NCBI GenBank assembly: GCA_021780395.1
Contig: JAJXYU010000115.1
Location: 1-18,947, forward strand
Origin: Pseudomonadota bacterium
GTDB taxonomy: Bacteria; Pseudomonadota; Gammaproteobacteria; Steroidobacterales; Steroidobacteraceae
Length of the DNA stretch: 18,947 nt
Reading direction: 5' to 3'
The position numbers were made by a program, and so were the translations under genes. Shown here in pieces: positions 1 through 7,524 of the stretch. Below the pieces are notes generated by a model that saw only the letters and a list, made by a program, of their open reading frames with translations, did not search any database and was not told where the DNA came from. The first letter of the stretch is position 1, and each line of letters opens with the position of its first letter.

Positions 1-260
1 TCCACCGCGAGGCACCAGGGACCGGTGTCGCCGGCCGGCGGGAAGGTGTTGATCGCGACGAGCACCTTGCGACCGCGGTCGTGCGCGTACGCGATCCCTT
101 CCGCGAGTTCATCCGGATCGAAGTTGAGTCCCGGGTAGTTGCGCGCGTTGGTGCGATCGCGGAAGCCGCAATAGACGCTGTCCGCGCCCGCATCGACCGC
201 GGCGCGCAGCGCCGCCGGCGTGCCCGCGGGGCACACGAGTTCGAGGATGCCGGCGTTCAC
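1..260 (-). CDS. ubiU: UbiU, oxygen-independent ubiquinone biosynthesis protein (peptidase U32 family), 5' part only
   Basis: The first 86 codons of a U32-family protein are visible; the rest lies beyond the left edge. The N-terminus reads ILELVCPAGTPAALRAAVDAG, then ADSVYCGF and TNARNYPGLNF, which matches the start of E. coli UbiU (YhbU), where MELLCPAG and the TNARHFAGLNF block are hallmarks. In the known pathway UbiU pairs with UbiV; both carry 4Fe-4S clusters and hydroxylate the ubiquinone ring without oxygen, with UbiT as accessory protein. The cluster cysteines lie later in the protein and cannot be checked here. The start is a GTG whose GTGA sequence also holds the ubiT stop, a 4-bp overlap suggesting translational coupling. 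UbiV would be expected just beyond the left edge. Another U32 peptidase is the alternative, made unlikely by the ubiT neighbour. Confidence 0.92.
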   Translation of the reverse strand, partial: MNAGILELVCPAGTPAALRAAVDAGADSVYCGFRDRTNARNYPGLNFDPDELAEGIAYAHDRGRKVLVAINTFPPAGDTGPWCLAV

Positions 261-997
261 GCCGACTTCTCGTCGCGGCGCTTCTGCCGCGCCTCGAGCT
301 GGGCGAGGCGCGCGGTCAAGGCCGCGATCTCGGCGCGATGCCGGTCGATCTCGGCCCGGAACGTCTCGCTCGCGTCCTCCACCCGCGGATGCAGCGTGCG
401 ATGGGTGGCCGCGACGCGCGCGAGGAACGCTTCGACCCAGCCGTTCAGCCGGCGGGCGAGCGCCCGCGAAGCGGGCGCGAACCGCCCGAGCAGCCGCGCG
501 AGCTCATCGGCCAGCACCAGCGGCTCCCGATCGAGCACATTGCGCAAACCGACGACCACCGCCGTGTTGCCCGACACGATCAGGTCGCGGCGGAAGAACA
601 GGGAATCGCTGTCGATCCGTCCCTCGAGGAGGTCCACGAGCACGCGGGTGCTCGCGCGGATCGTCGCGTCGGCGCCGTGCGCCTCGCGCGGGATCACGCC
701 GAGCCGCGCCGGATCGCGACCGAACGCGAGCGCGAAGCCGTAGGGCAGATCGTTCGGGATCACGTGCACGACCGCCGGATCGAGCGCGAGGAGGTTGCGG
801 GGCAGGCGCGGATGGGCGCGTTCGACGCTGCGCAGCACCGCGGTGGCGACCGCATGCGCGACCGGGCGCGGCAGCCAGGTCGCGCCGAATTGCAACAGCG
901 CGAGCGGCGTACCGCCGTCGTCGACCGCGGCCGGCGGGGCGCTCGACGGGACCGGCAACGCGCGCCCGAGGTCCTCGAGGGTATGCGGGGTCTGCAT
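257..997 (-). CDS. ubiT: UbiT, SCP2-domain accessory factor of oxygen-independent ubiquinone synthesis
   Basis: A 246-residue protein with an SCP2-type lipid-binding domain at roughly residues 40-165. The stretch LFFRRDLIVSGNTAVVVGLR near residues 133-152 resembles the conserved UbiT block, and the gene sits directly upstream of ubiU with a 4-bp overlap, the usual ubiT-ubiU(-ubiV) order. In E. coli UbiT binds lipid and is needed for ubiquinone made without oxygen. This protein is longer than E. coli UbiT (about 174 residues). The extra part, residues about 205-246, is highly charged with regularly spaced Leu/Ala/Ile and looks like a short coiled coil. The ATG start has only a weak purine stretch upstream. 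I saw no clear FNR-type site (TTGAT-N4-ATCAA) in the 159 bp before the gene. Cytoplasmic, possibly membrane-associated. Confidence 0.9.
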   Translation of the reverse strand: MQTPHTLEDLGRALPVPSSAPPAAVDDGGTPLALLQFGATWLPRPVAHAVATAVLRSVERAHPRLPRNLLALDPAVVHVIPNDLPYGFALAFGRDPARLGVIPREAHGADATIRASTRVLVDLLEGRIDSDSLFFRRDLIVSGNTAVVVGLRNVLDREPLVLADELARLLGRFAPASRALARRLNGWVEAFLARVAATHRTLHPRVEDASETFRAEIDRHRAEIAALTARLAQLEARQKRRDEKSA

Positions 998-1156
998 AGA
1001 TCCGATGCAGTATGCCGGGTCGGACGTTCGCGAAACTGACGGCGCGCAATTTACGAAGGAGGCGTCGGCCTAAGGTTCGCGGTTGGCTTGGGATCGCGGT
1101 TGGCGTTCGACTCCCGCGACCGGTTAGGATCGGCTCCTCGCACCCGGAGGACGCCC
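998..1156. promoter_or_regulatory. Divergent intergenic region between ubiT and the S10 peptidase
   Basis: These 159 bp separate two divergently transcribed genes, so both promoters should lie here. On the plus strand TAGGAT (1125-1130) is a possible -10 box about 26 bp before the peptidase start, but its best partner TTGGCG (1100-1105) is 19 bp away, which is poor. The 11-mer TCGCGGTTGGC occurs twice, at 1077-1087 and 1094-1104, a 17-bp repeat period that could be a regulator site. On the minus strand TAAATT (1053-1048) is the only A/T-rich candidate and has no good -35. All of this is weak. Confidence 0.3.
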
Positions 1157-2737
1157 ATGCCCGTTCATCGCGCCGTATTGCTCTCGATCGCCGGCGGTCT
1201 CGCCGGTGCGGCCGCCTGGGCCGCGCCCGCGAGCGCACCGAGTCCGCCGGTGGCGGCGGCCGCGAAGACGGCGCCGGTGCCGGCGCCACGCACCGTCGCC
1301 ACCCATCACGTCGCCGAGATTGGCGGCAAGCGGATCGCGTACACGGCGACCGCGGGCACGCTGCTGCTCTACGACGCGAAGCACCACGCGACCGCGAGCG
1401 TGTTCTACGTCGCCTACGCGCGCGACGGCGCCGACCCGGATCGCCGGCCGATCACGTTCGCGTACAACGGCGGACCCGGCTTCGCCTCGGCCCTGGTCGA
1501 CGTCGGCGGGTTCGGACCGCGCCGGATCGACTGGCCGGCGCCCGGCGATGCGGCGGCGATGCAACCGCCCTATCGGCTCGTCGACAATCCCCACAGCCTC
1601 CTCGCCCGCACGGACCTCGTGTTCATCGACGCGGTCGGCACCGGCTACAGCCGGATCGTCGGCAAGGGCACGCCGAAGATGTTCTACGGGATCGACGGCG
1701 ACGCGCGATCGTTCGCGCAATTCATCGAACGCTACGTCACCCAGACCCACCGCTGGAATTCGCCGAAGTTCCTGCTCGGCGAGAGCTACGGCACGACCCG
1801 CTCCGCGGTGCTCGCCGAGGACCTCGTCCGGCAGGGCGTGTACGTGAACGGCGTGATCCTGTGCTCGACGGTGCTGGATTTCGCGACGATCAACTTCACC
1901 GCGGGCAACGATCTGCCGTTCGCCCTGTACCTGCCATCGTACGCGGCGGTCGCCTGGTACCACCACCGCTTGCCGGCGGGAGAGACCCTGGTGCAGGCGG
2001 TGGACGCCGCCCGCGCCTACGCCGGCTCGCAGTACCTGCGCGCGCTGTTCGCGGGTTCGGCGCTCCCGGCCGCGGACCGGGCCCGGGTCGCGACCCGTCT
2101 CGCGTCACTCACCGGAGTTCCGTCGCCGCTGTGGGAGCGCGCGGACCTGCGGATCACGCTGCCGGTCTTCATGCGACGGTTGCTCGGCCCGGATGGCCCG
2201 ATGACCGGACGATTCGACGCGCGCTTCACCGCGCCGGAACTGCAACCGCTGTCGCCGACCCCGGGCGCGAGCAACGCCGGCGCGTCGACGACGGCGATCT
2301 GGGGCGCGTTGACCGCGAGCTTCGACGCGTACCTTCGCGACGATCTGCACTACCGCAGCGATCGTCCGTACCTGCAGTCGAGCAATGCCGTGTTCAAGGC
2401 GTGGAACTGGACCTATCGCTCGCCGCTCAACGCGCTCGGCAGCGGCGTCGGCAACCTGAAATCGCGCAACGTCGCGCCGGCGCTCGCCCGCGCGATGACC
2501 AACGATCCAGGGATGCAGGTCCTGTTCAACAACGGCTACTACGACATGGCGACGCCGTTCTTCGCGACCGACTACACGATCGCGCACCTCGGTCTCGCGC
2601 CGGGCGCGCTCGCCCGGATCCACGAGGCGTACTACCCGGTGGGCCACATGCTGTACGTGAACCCGTCCGTCGAGCCGGCGCTCGCGCGCACGATCGACGC
2701 GTTCATCGCGGCGGCGGCGCCGCGGGCGGGGCGCTGA
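1157..2737 (+). CDS. Secreted serine carboxypeptidase-like protein (peptidase family S10)
   Basis: A 526-residue alpha/beta-hydrolase. An N-terminal signal peptide (about residues 1-27, ending AWAAPASA) directs export to the periplasm or beyond. S10 landmarks appear in order: FAYNGGPG at 101-108 (oxyanion-hole motif), DAVGTGYS at 158-165, the nucleophile elbow GESYG with Ser210, then Asp463 in NGYYDMATP and His497 in YPVGHMLY, giving a complete Ser-Asp-His triad. Family members remove C-terminal residues from peptides; the actual substrate cannot be told. The start is the ATG at 1157 because GGAGG (1146-1150) lies 6 bp upstream; a longer reading from 1088 would bury the signal peptide. The 3' end overlaps the converging DUF3422 gene by 35 bp, so no separate terminator fits between them. 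Confidence 0.9.
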   Translation: MPVHRAVLLSIAGGLAGAAAWAAPASAPSPPVAAAAKTAPVPAPRTVATHHVAEIGGKRIAYTATAGTLLLYDAKHHATASVFYVAYARDGADPDRRPITFAYNGGPGFASALVDVGGFGPRRIDWPAPGDAAAMQPPYRLVDNPHSLLARTDLVFIDAVGTGYSRIVGKGTPKMFYGIDGDARSFAQFIERYVTQTHRWNSPKFLLGESYGTTRSAVLAEDLVRQGVYVNGVILCSTVLDFATINFTAGNDLPFALYLPSYAAVAWYHHRLPAGETLVQAVDAARAYAGSQYLRALFAGSALPAADRARVATRLASLTGVPSPLWERADLRITLPVFMRRLLGPDGPMTGRFDARFTAPELQPLSPTPGASNAGASTTAIWGALTASFDAYLRDDLHYRSDRPYLQSSNAVFKAWNWTYRSPLNALGSGVGNLKSRNVAPALARAMTNDPGMQVLFNNGYYDMATPFFATDYTIAHLGLAPGALARIHEAYYPVGHMLYVNPSVEPALARTIDAFIAAAAPRAGR

Positions 2738-4004
2738 GCGCGCGCCGGATCCGGTGGATGCCGACCGCCGCGAGCCCGGCGACGATCGGAATGCTGAGGC
2801 CCATCACGAGTTCCGGCGGCACGCGGTAACCCAGCGCATCGAGACCGGCGACCGCATGGCCGATCAGGCCGACGACGTAGTACGTGATCGCGGCGATCGA
2901 CAAGCCCTCGACCGTCTGCTGCAGCCGCAATTGCGCCTCGCTGCGACGGTCCATCGATTCGAGCAGCGCCTGGTTCTGCCGCTCGCGGGTGATGCTCACA
3001 TGGGTCGCGAGCAGCTGGTTCGCCCGCCCCACCCGCCGCGACAGCGCCTCCTGCCGGGCGGCCGCGGTCCGGCAGGTGTTCATCGCCGGCGCGAGCCGCC
3101 GTTCGGTGAACTCGCCGAACGTCTGCATCCCGGGAATCCGCTGCTCCCGCAGCTCGGCGATCCGGCGCTGCACGATCTCGTAATACGCCGCGGCCGCGGA
3201 GAAGCGGTATTCGGCTTCCGCGGTCCGGGTCTGGATCCGCGCCTCCAGCCAGGTCAAGCGATCGAGCAGGGCCGCCTCGTCCTCGTGCCCGGCGCTCTCC
3301 AGCACCGCGGTCACCTGCGCGAGCTCCCGGTCGCTTTCGCTGAAGAACGCGGCCAGCTCCCGCGCAACCGGCAACGCGAGCAACGCCATCATCCGGTAGG
3401 TGTCGATCTCCAGCACCCGCTGCACGATCCGGCCCGCCTGCCGCGGCGATGAGCGGCGGTCGAGCACCAGGAACCGGCTGAATCCGTCCGCCCTGATCCG
3501 AAAGTCCGTCAGCGCGATCGCCGCCTCGTCGCCGACGCCCGAGCCGACGAGCGCGTTGCCGTCGAACCAGCGGGCGGCGATCGCATCGTAATCCGCGTGG
3601 TCCGGCGAATCCGCGATCAAGGCGCCGTTCGCCGCGACGATCACGCGGCCGGGCAACGCGCTCACGAAGTCCGGCGGCACGGTGTCGAGCACGGTCGACG
3701 CGAACGGATCCGGTCCCGCGGCCGGCGCGACGAAGGTGTAGCGCGCAAACTCGCCGTGGCGCTCGAAGCGCAGCGCGAACGCACCGAGGTCGGCGGCGAA
3801 ATGCGAGGCGCGCGCGGCCGGTGCGGACGCGCCGAGACGGGCCGCGAGTTCGCGGACGCGGCTCCACTCCTCGTCGCGACGATCGGGCGCCGACAACAGC
3901 GCGAGATAGCTGATCCGCACCGGCGCGCGCAGCGCACCGGCCGGGCGCGCATGGACCTCGTCGTTGAGTTCGCGTCGCTGCGGATGGCTCTCGGGGATCA
4001 TCAT
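2703..4004 (-). CDS. DUF3422 family inner-membrane protein
   Basis: A 433-residue protein of the uncharacterised DUF3422 family. The N-terminal HPQRRELNDEVHARP (residues 7-21) is the family hallmark and the length is typical. The middle (about 220-360) is charged, helical and probably partly coiled coil. Two hydrophobic segments near the C-terminus (about 370-392 and 398-418) would anchor the protein in the inner membrane with most of it in the cytoplasm. A proline/alanine-rich tail follows. No enzymatic motif is evident, and I know of no established function. Two adjacent ATG codons (4004 and 4001) could both start translation. The neighbour on the left converges and overlaps by 35 bp; the gene on the right is divergent, so it is probably transcribed alone. 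Confidence 0.88.
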   Translation of the reverse strand: MMIPESHPQRRELNDEVHARPAGALRAPVRISYLALLSAPDRRDEEWSRVRELAARLGASAPAARASHFAADLGAFALRFERHGEFARYTFVAPAAGPDPFASTVLDTVPPDFVSALPGRVIVAANGALIADSPDHADYDAIAARWFDGNALVGSGVGDEAAIALTDFRIRADGFSRFLVLDRRSSPRQAGRIVQRVLEIDTYRMMALLALPVARELAAFFSESDRELAQVTAVLESAGHEDEAALLDRLTWLEARIQTRTAEAEYRFSAAAAYYEIVQRRIAELREQRIPGMQTFGEFTERRLAPAMNTCRTAAARQEALSRRVGRANQLLATHVSITRERQNQALLESMDRRSEAQLRLQQTVEGLSIAAITYYVVGLIGHAVAGLDALGYRVPPELVMGLSIPIVAGLAAVGIHRIRRALSAPPAAPPPR

Positions 4005-4158
4005 GGGTCCGGCCCGGCCGATACGTCATGATAGCCCCAAATCGCACCGCCGAGCCGCTGGCCCCGACCCATGCGGGAACTACGCCCGCCGCGGATCGAT
4101 GGTGTATCCTGCGACCGAATCGCGGCGCTGCCATGCCGGCCACCTCGGGAGCTGACTC
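4005..4158. promoter_or_regulatory. Divergent promoter region between DUF3422 and methyltransferase genes
   Basis: These 154 bp must carry promoters for both flanking genes. On the minus strand TATCAT (4033-4028) is a fair -10 box about 24 bp before the DUF3422 start. On the plus strand TATCCT (4105-4110) is a possible -10 box for the methyltransferase gene. Neither has a recognisable -35 hexamer at 16-18 bp. The Shine-Dalgarno GGGAG of the methyltransferase gene is at 4147-4151. No clear operator or hairpin was seen. Confidence 0.3.
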
Positions 4159-5019
4159 ATGTCCTCATTCCCTCGCATCCTCGGCACTGCACTGCTCGGC
4201 GCGGCGTTCCTCGGTCCCGTGCTCGCGGTTCCCGCGACCGCCGCGGCACCCACGACCACCTCGGCATCCGCGACCGGTGCGGCGTCCACCGACACGCTGC
4301 TGCGCGAAGCCGTCGACGGGTCCTGGCGCTCCGCGGCGAACAAGGCACGAGACCGATTCCGTCATCCGATCGCGACGCTCGGGTTCTTCGGCATCGAACC
4401 CGGCATGACGGTGGTGGAACTCTGGCCCGGCGCGGGTTGGTACACGGAGATCCTCGCCCCATTCCTGCGCGAACATGGACACCTGATCGAAGCCGGCGCG
4501 AGCCCGCGCTTGCGCAGCCGGCTCGCGTCCGATCCGGCCGTGTTCGGCCACATCGCGAAGTTCCTGCCGTTCTCGCCGCCCACGCAGGTCGCGCTCGGAC
4601 CGAAGGACTCCGCGGACATGGTGCTCACATTCCGCAATGCGCACGACTGGCTCAACCGCAGCCCGGCGGCGCTCGCCGCGGTGTTCCGGTCGGCGTTCGA
4701 GGTACTGAAGCCGGGTGGCGTGTTCGGCGTCGTCGAGCACCGTGCGCGGCCGTTCGAGAACGCGGTGGAGGTCTCGCGGGCGCTGCATCGGATCCCCGAG
4801 GACTACTTGATCGAGCTCGGCTTGAAGAGCGGGTTCCGTCTCGCCGGCGTATCCGAGATCAACGCGAATCCGAAGGATCCCGAGGACATCAACGTGCACC
4901 GTCTGCCGCCCGATCTGGTCGGCCCGAAGAGCGAGCACGCGAAGATGCGGGCGATCGGCGAGTCGGATCGAATGACGCTGCGGTTCGTGAAGCCGATGCC
5001 GCGGACCGCTTGCCGCTGA
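4159..5019 (+). CDS. Exported class I SAM-dependent methyltransferase-like protein (COG4798 type)
   Basis: A 286-residue protein with an N-terminal hydrophobic segment and Ala-rich cleavage region (residues about 1-30) that reads as a signal peptide, then a low-complexity Thr/Ser/Ala linker (31-45). The rest follows the class I methyltransferase fold: motif I VVELWPGAGWYTEIL at 85-99, which binds S-adenosylmethionine; the strand-4 region DMVLTFRNAHDW at 153-164; and LKPGGVFGVVEHR at 183-195. This pattern fits the predicted methyltransferases of COG4798, several of which I recall carrying signal peptides; the substrate is unknown. Export is puzzling because SAM is cytoplasmic. GGGAG lies 7 bp before the ATG. 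The 3' end overlaps the next gene by 10 bp, so it is probably first in an operon with the chromate-transporter pair and the amidase. Confidence 0.85.
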   Translation: MSSFPRILGTALLGAAFLGPVLAVPATAAAPTTTSASATGAASTDTLLREAVDGSWRSAANKARDRFRHPIATLGFFGIEPGMTVVELWPGAGWYTEILAPFLREHGHLIEAGASPRLRSRLASDPAVFGHIAKFLPFSPPTQVALGPKDSADMVLTFRNAHDWLNRSPAALAAVFRSAFEVLKPGGVFGVVEHRARPFENAVEVSRALHRIPEDYLIELGLKSGFRLAGVSEINANPKDPEDINVHRLPPDLVGPKSEHAKMRAIGESDRMTLRFVKPMPRTACR

Positions 5020-5594
5020 CCCGAGCGATCCGCGAGCCTGGCAGCGCGACGCCGGCCGCGCTGTTCCTCGCGTTCTCGCAGATGGCGCTGTCCGGGTTCG
5101 GAGGCGTGATGCCGTTTGCGTACCGGTCGATCGTCGAACGGCGACGCTGGTATACGCCGGCCGAGTTCGCCGAGATCCTCGCGTTCGGCCAGGTCCTGCC
5201 GGGGCCCAGCATCTGCAACGTCGCGGTGATGATCGGCTGGAAGCGCTGCGGTTTCGCCGGCGCGCTGGCGGCGCTCGCGGGCATGCTGCTCGGGCCCTCG
5301 GTCGTGGTCGTGCTGCTCGGCGCCTTGTACCAGCGCTACGAACGCATCCCCCGCGTCGCGCACGCGCTCGGCGCAATGTCGGCCGTCGCCGCCGGGTTGA
5401 TCATTGCGACCGCGATCAACATGGGTATAGGGCTGTTCCGCGACCGGGCGACGCCGAAGGGCATTCCCGGCGTCGAGGCGGTCCTGCTCGCGCTCGCGTT
5501 CGGCGCCGTGGGGATCGCGCACTGGCCGATGCTGCTGGTGATCGGCATCCTCGGACCGCTCGCGGTGCTGCTGGCGTGGTGGCGGCGCGCATGA
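5010..5594 (+). CDS. chrA: Short-chain chromate transporter, N-type half (ChrA family)
   Basis: A 194-residue hydrophobic protein with the ChrA (chromate ion transporter) signature: LFLAFSQMALSGFGGVMPF near the N-terminus, RRRWYTPAEFAEILAFGQVLPGP at about 47-69, then several membrane helices. Full-length ChrA proteins are about 400 residues with two homologous halves. Here each half is a separate gene, the known short-chain (SCHR) arrangement in which both halves are needed. Family role: export of chromate across the inner membrane; sulfate or another anion is possible. The start is uncertain: TTG at 5010 keeps the conserved N-terminus but lacks a good Shine-Dalgarno. The next in-frame ATG, at 5082, would remove conserved residues. 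It overlaps the methyltransferase stop by 10 bp and the next gene by 4 bp (ATGA). Confidence 0.82.
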   Translation: MPLTRAIREPGSATPAALFLAFSQMALSGFGGVMPFAYRSIVERRRWYTPAEFAEILAFGQVLPGPSICNVAVMIGWKRCGFAGALAALAGMLLGPSVVVVLLGALYQRYERIPRVAHALGAMSAVAAGLIIATAINMGIGLFRDRATPKGIPGVEAVLLALAFGAVGIAHWPMLLVIGILGPLAVLLAWWRRA

Positions 5595-6136
5595 CCGCCG
5601 CGGACCGGCACGATTCGCCGCTGTGGTCGCTCGTGGTCCAGCTCGCGATGCTGTCGATGACCGCGATCGGCGGCGGCGTGGTGATGCTCGCGCCCGACGT
5701 GCATCGATTCGTCGTCGAGGCCCATCCGTGGATCAGCGACCAGCAGTTCGCGGCCGCCTTCGCGATCGCGCAAGCGGCGCCGGGTCCGAACATGCTGTAC
5801 GTGACGCTGATCGGCTGGCAGATCGCGGGCATCGCGGGCGCGGCCCTCGCGACGCTCGCGGTGGTCGTACTGCCGGCCACCTTGTTGCTGGTCCTGCTGC
5901 GGCTCGGTGATCGGCGCTCGCCGGGTCCGCTCGGACGCACGATCCGCCGCGGAATCGCACCGCTGTCGGTCGGGATGCTGCTCGCCGCCGGCTGGATCCT
6001 GGCGCGGACGAGCGATACCGATTGGCGCAGCGGCTTGATCACCGCGGCGACCGTGTTGATCATGCTGCGCGCGCGGATCAATCCGATCTGGCTGATCGGC
6101 GCGGGGGCGCTGATCGGCATCGCGGGCTACGTTTGA
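5591..6136 (+). CDS. chrA: Short-chain chromate transporter, C-type half (ChrA family)
   Basis: A 181-residue membrane protein, the partner half of the preceding gene. It has MTAIGGGVVMLAPDVHRFVV early on and FAIAQAAPGPNMLYVTLIGW at about 57-76, the second-half counterpart of the FGQ-LPGP signature. About five hydrophobic segments follow, ending at ALIGIAGYV. The chosen ATG at 5591 overlaps the upstream stop as ATGA, typical of translationally coupled subunits; an in-frame GTG at 5576 is less likely. Two short ChrA proteins encoded side by side are expected to form a heteromeric transporter with opposite membrane topologies. The stop overlaps a possible TTG start of the amidase gene. No chrB-type regulator or sulfur-assimilation gene lies nearby to support a chromate role. 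Confidence 0.85.
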   Translation: MTAADRHDSPLWSLVVQLAMLSMTAIGGGVVMLAPDVHRFVVEAHPWISDQQFAAAFAIAQAAPGPNMLYVTLIGWQIAGIAGAALATLAVVVLPATLLLVLLRLGDRRSPGPLGRTIRRGIAPLSVGMLLAAGWILARTSDTDWRSGLITAATVLIMLRARINPIWLIGAGALIGIAGYV

Positions 6137-6147
6137 CGGCGCAATCG

Positions 6148-7506
6148 ATGCCGGCCTCCACCCCCCGAACCCTCGAACACGCCGCGGCCGAACTCGCCGC
6201 CGGCCGTACGACGAGTCGCGCACTGCTCGAGGAATGCCTCGCGATGATCGCCGATCCCGCCGGCGAGGGCGCGCGAACCTTCCTCAGCGTCGACGCGACC
6301 GGCGCCCGCGCGACCGCGGACCGCGTCGACGCGGCGCGGCACCGCGGCACGACACTGCCGCGGTACGCCGGGATCCCGATTTCGATCAAGGACCTGTTCG
6401 ACGTCGCCGGTGAAGTCACGACCGCGGGCTCGATCGTGCTGCAGGACGAGCCGCCGGCCGGCCGCGACGCGACCGTGATCGCCCGCCTGCGCGCGGCGGG
6501 CTTCCTGTTGATCGGGCGCACCAACATGACGGAGTTCGCATACTCGGGCCTCGGCGTGAATCCGCATTACGGCACGCCGCGCAACCCCTGGGATCGACCG
6601 GCGAATCGGATCCCCGGCGGATCCTCCTCGGGTGCGGCCGTGTCGGTCGCCGACCGGATGGCGTTCGCCGGCATCGGCACCGACACCGGTGGTTCCTGCC
6701 GGATCCCTGCGGCGTTCTGCGGGCTCGTCGGCTTCAAGCCGACGGCGCATCGGGTCCCGCGCGACGGGGTCCATCCGCTGTCCACCACGCTCGACTCGGT
6801 CGGTCCGCTCGCGACGACGGTCGCGTGTTGCGCGACGATCGACGCGATCCTCGCCGGCGACGTCGGCGCGCCGCTCGACTCCCTGCCGGTCGACCGGCTG
6901 CGCTTCGCGGTGCCGCAGACGCATGTGCTCGACGACCTGAGCGCGCCGGTCGCGGCGTCGTTCGAGCGCGCGCTGCAACGCTGGTCCGCGCGAGGCGCGC
7001 GGATGGAACGGATCCGGGTGCCGATGATCGACGAGATCCCCGACCTCAACCGCACGGGCGGATTCTCCGCGCCGGAATCCTTCGCCCTGCACCGGCGGCG
7101 GATCGCCAGCGATGCCGCGCGATACGATCCACGGGTCCTCGCGCGCATCCTGCGCGGTCGCGAGATGAGCGCCGCCGATTATCTCGATCTGCATCGCCGG
7201 CGGCACGAGTTGATCGCACGCCTGCGCCCGGTGCTCGCACCGTTCGACGCGCTGCTGATGCCGACGGTGCCGATCGTCCCGCCGCCGCTCGACGCGCTCG
7301 CTGCCGACGCGGACTACGCGCGCATCAACGCGCTGGTGCTGCGCAATTCGAGCATCGTGAACTTCATCGACGGTTGCGCGATCTCGGTGCCCTGCCACGA
7401 CCCCGGCGAGCCCCCGGTCGGACTCACCCTGTTCGCGCCCGGCGACGCGGACCGCCGGGTGCTCGCCGCCGCCGCGAGCCTCGACGCCGCAAGGCTCGCG
7501 CACTGA
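6148..7506 (+). CDS. Amidase signature family hydrolase
   Basis: A 452-residue amidase-signature (AS) enzyme, of normal length. The Ser-cisSer-Lys catalytic triad is visible: Lys81 in PISIKDLFD, Ser159 in IPGGSSSGAA and the nucleophile Ser183 in GTDTGGSCRIPAAFCG, with the spacing known from fatty-acid amide hydrolase and peptide amidase. GLVGFKPT follows at 192-199 and GCAISVPC near the C-terminus. Such enzymes hydrolyse an amide bond, releasing ammonia or an amine; motifs alone cannot separate aryl amides, indoleacetamide, allophanate or peptide amides. It has no GatA context (no gatC or gatB here) and no signal peptide, so it should be cytoplasmic. The start is ATG 6148; TTG 6133, overlapping the transporter stop as TTGA, is an alternative adding five residues. 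It is likely last in the 4159-7506 operon. Confidence 0.92.
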   Translation: MPASTPRTLEHAAAELAAGRTTSRALLEECLAMIADPAGEGARTFLSVDATGARATADRVDAARHRGTTLPRYAGIPISIKDLFDVAGEVTTAGSIVLQDEPPAGRDATVIARLRAAGFLLIGRTNMTEFAYSGLGVNPHYGTPRNPWDRPANRIPGGSSSGAAVSVADRMAFAGIGTDTGGSCRIPAAFCGLVGFKPTAHRVPRDGVHPLSTTLDSVGPLATTVACCATIDAILAGDVGAPLDSLPVDRLRFAVPQTHVLDDLSAPVAASFERALQRWSARGARMERIRVPMIDEIPDLNRTGGFSAPESFALHRRRIASDAARYDPRVLARILRGREMSAADYLDLHRRRHELIARLRPVLAPFDALLMPTVPIVPPPLDALAADADYARINALVLRNSSIVNFIDGCAISVPCHDPGEPPVGLTLFAPGDADRRVLAAAASLDAARLAH

Positions 7507-7524
7507 CGGGACGGCGTGCGCCGC

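Noticed and set aside
998..1156. FNR-type binding site controlling ubiT-ubiU
   Set aside because: Anaerobic control would be expected from the pathway, but no TTGAT-N4-ATCAA-like palindrome could be found.
4071..5009. An N-terminal extension of the first ChrA half of more than 300 residues
   Set aside because: This stretch is the out-of-frame reading of the methyltransferase gene; it is Arg-rich and unlike ChrA, so the protein is taken to begin near 5010.
6148..7506. GatA subunit of the tRNA amidotransferase
   Set aside because: Shares the amidase signature, but there are no gatB or gatC neighbours and the context does not fit.
7507..7524. Possible terminator hairpin between the converging amidase and S9 genes
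   Set aside because: Only a 4-5 bp GC stem with a very small loop and no T tract; too weak to call.
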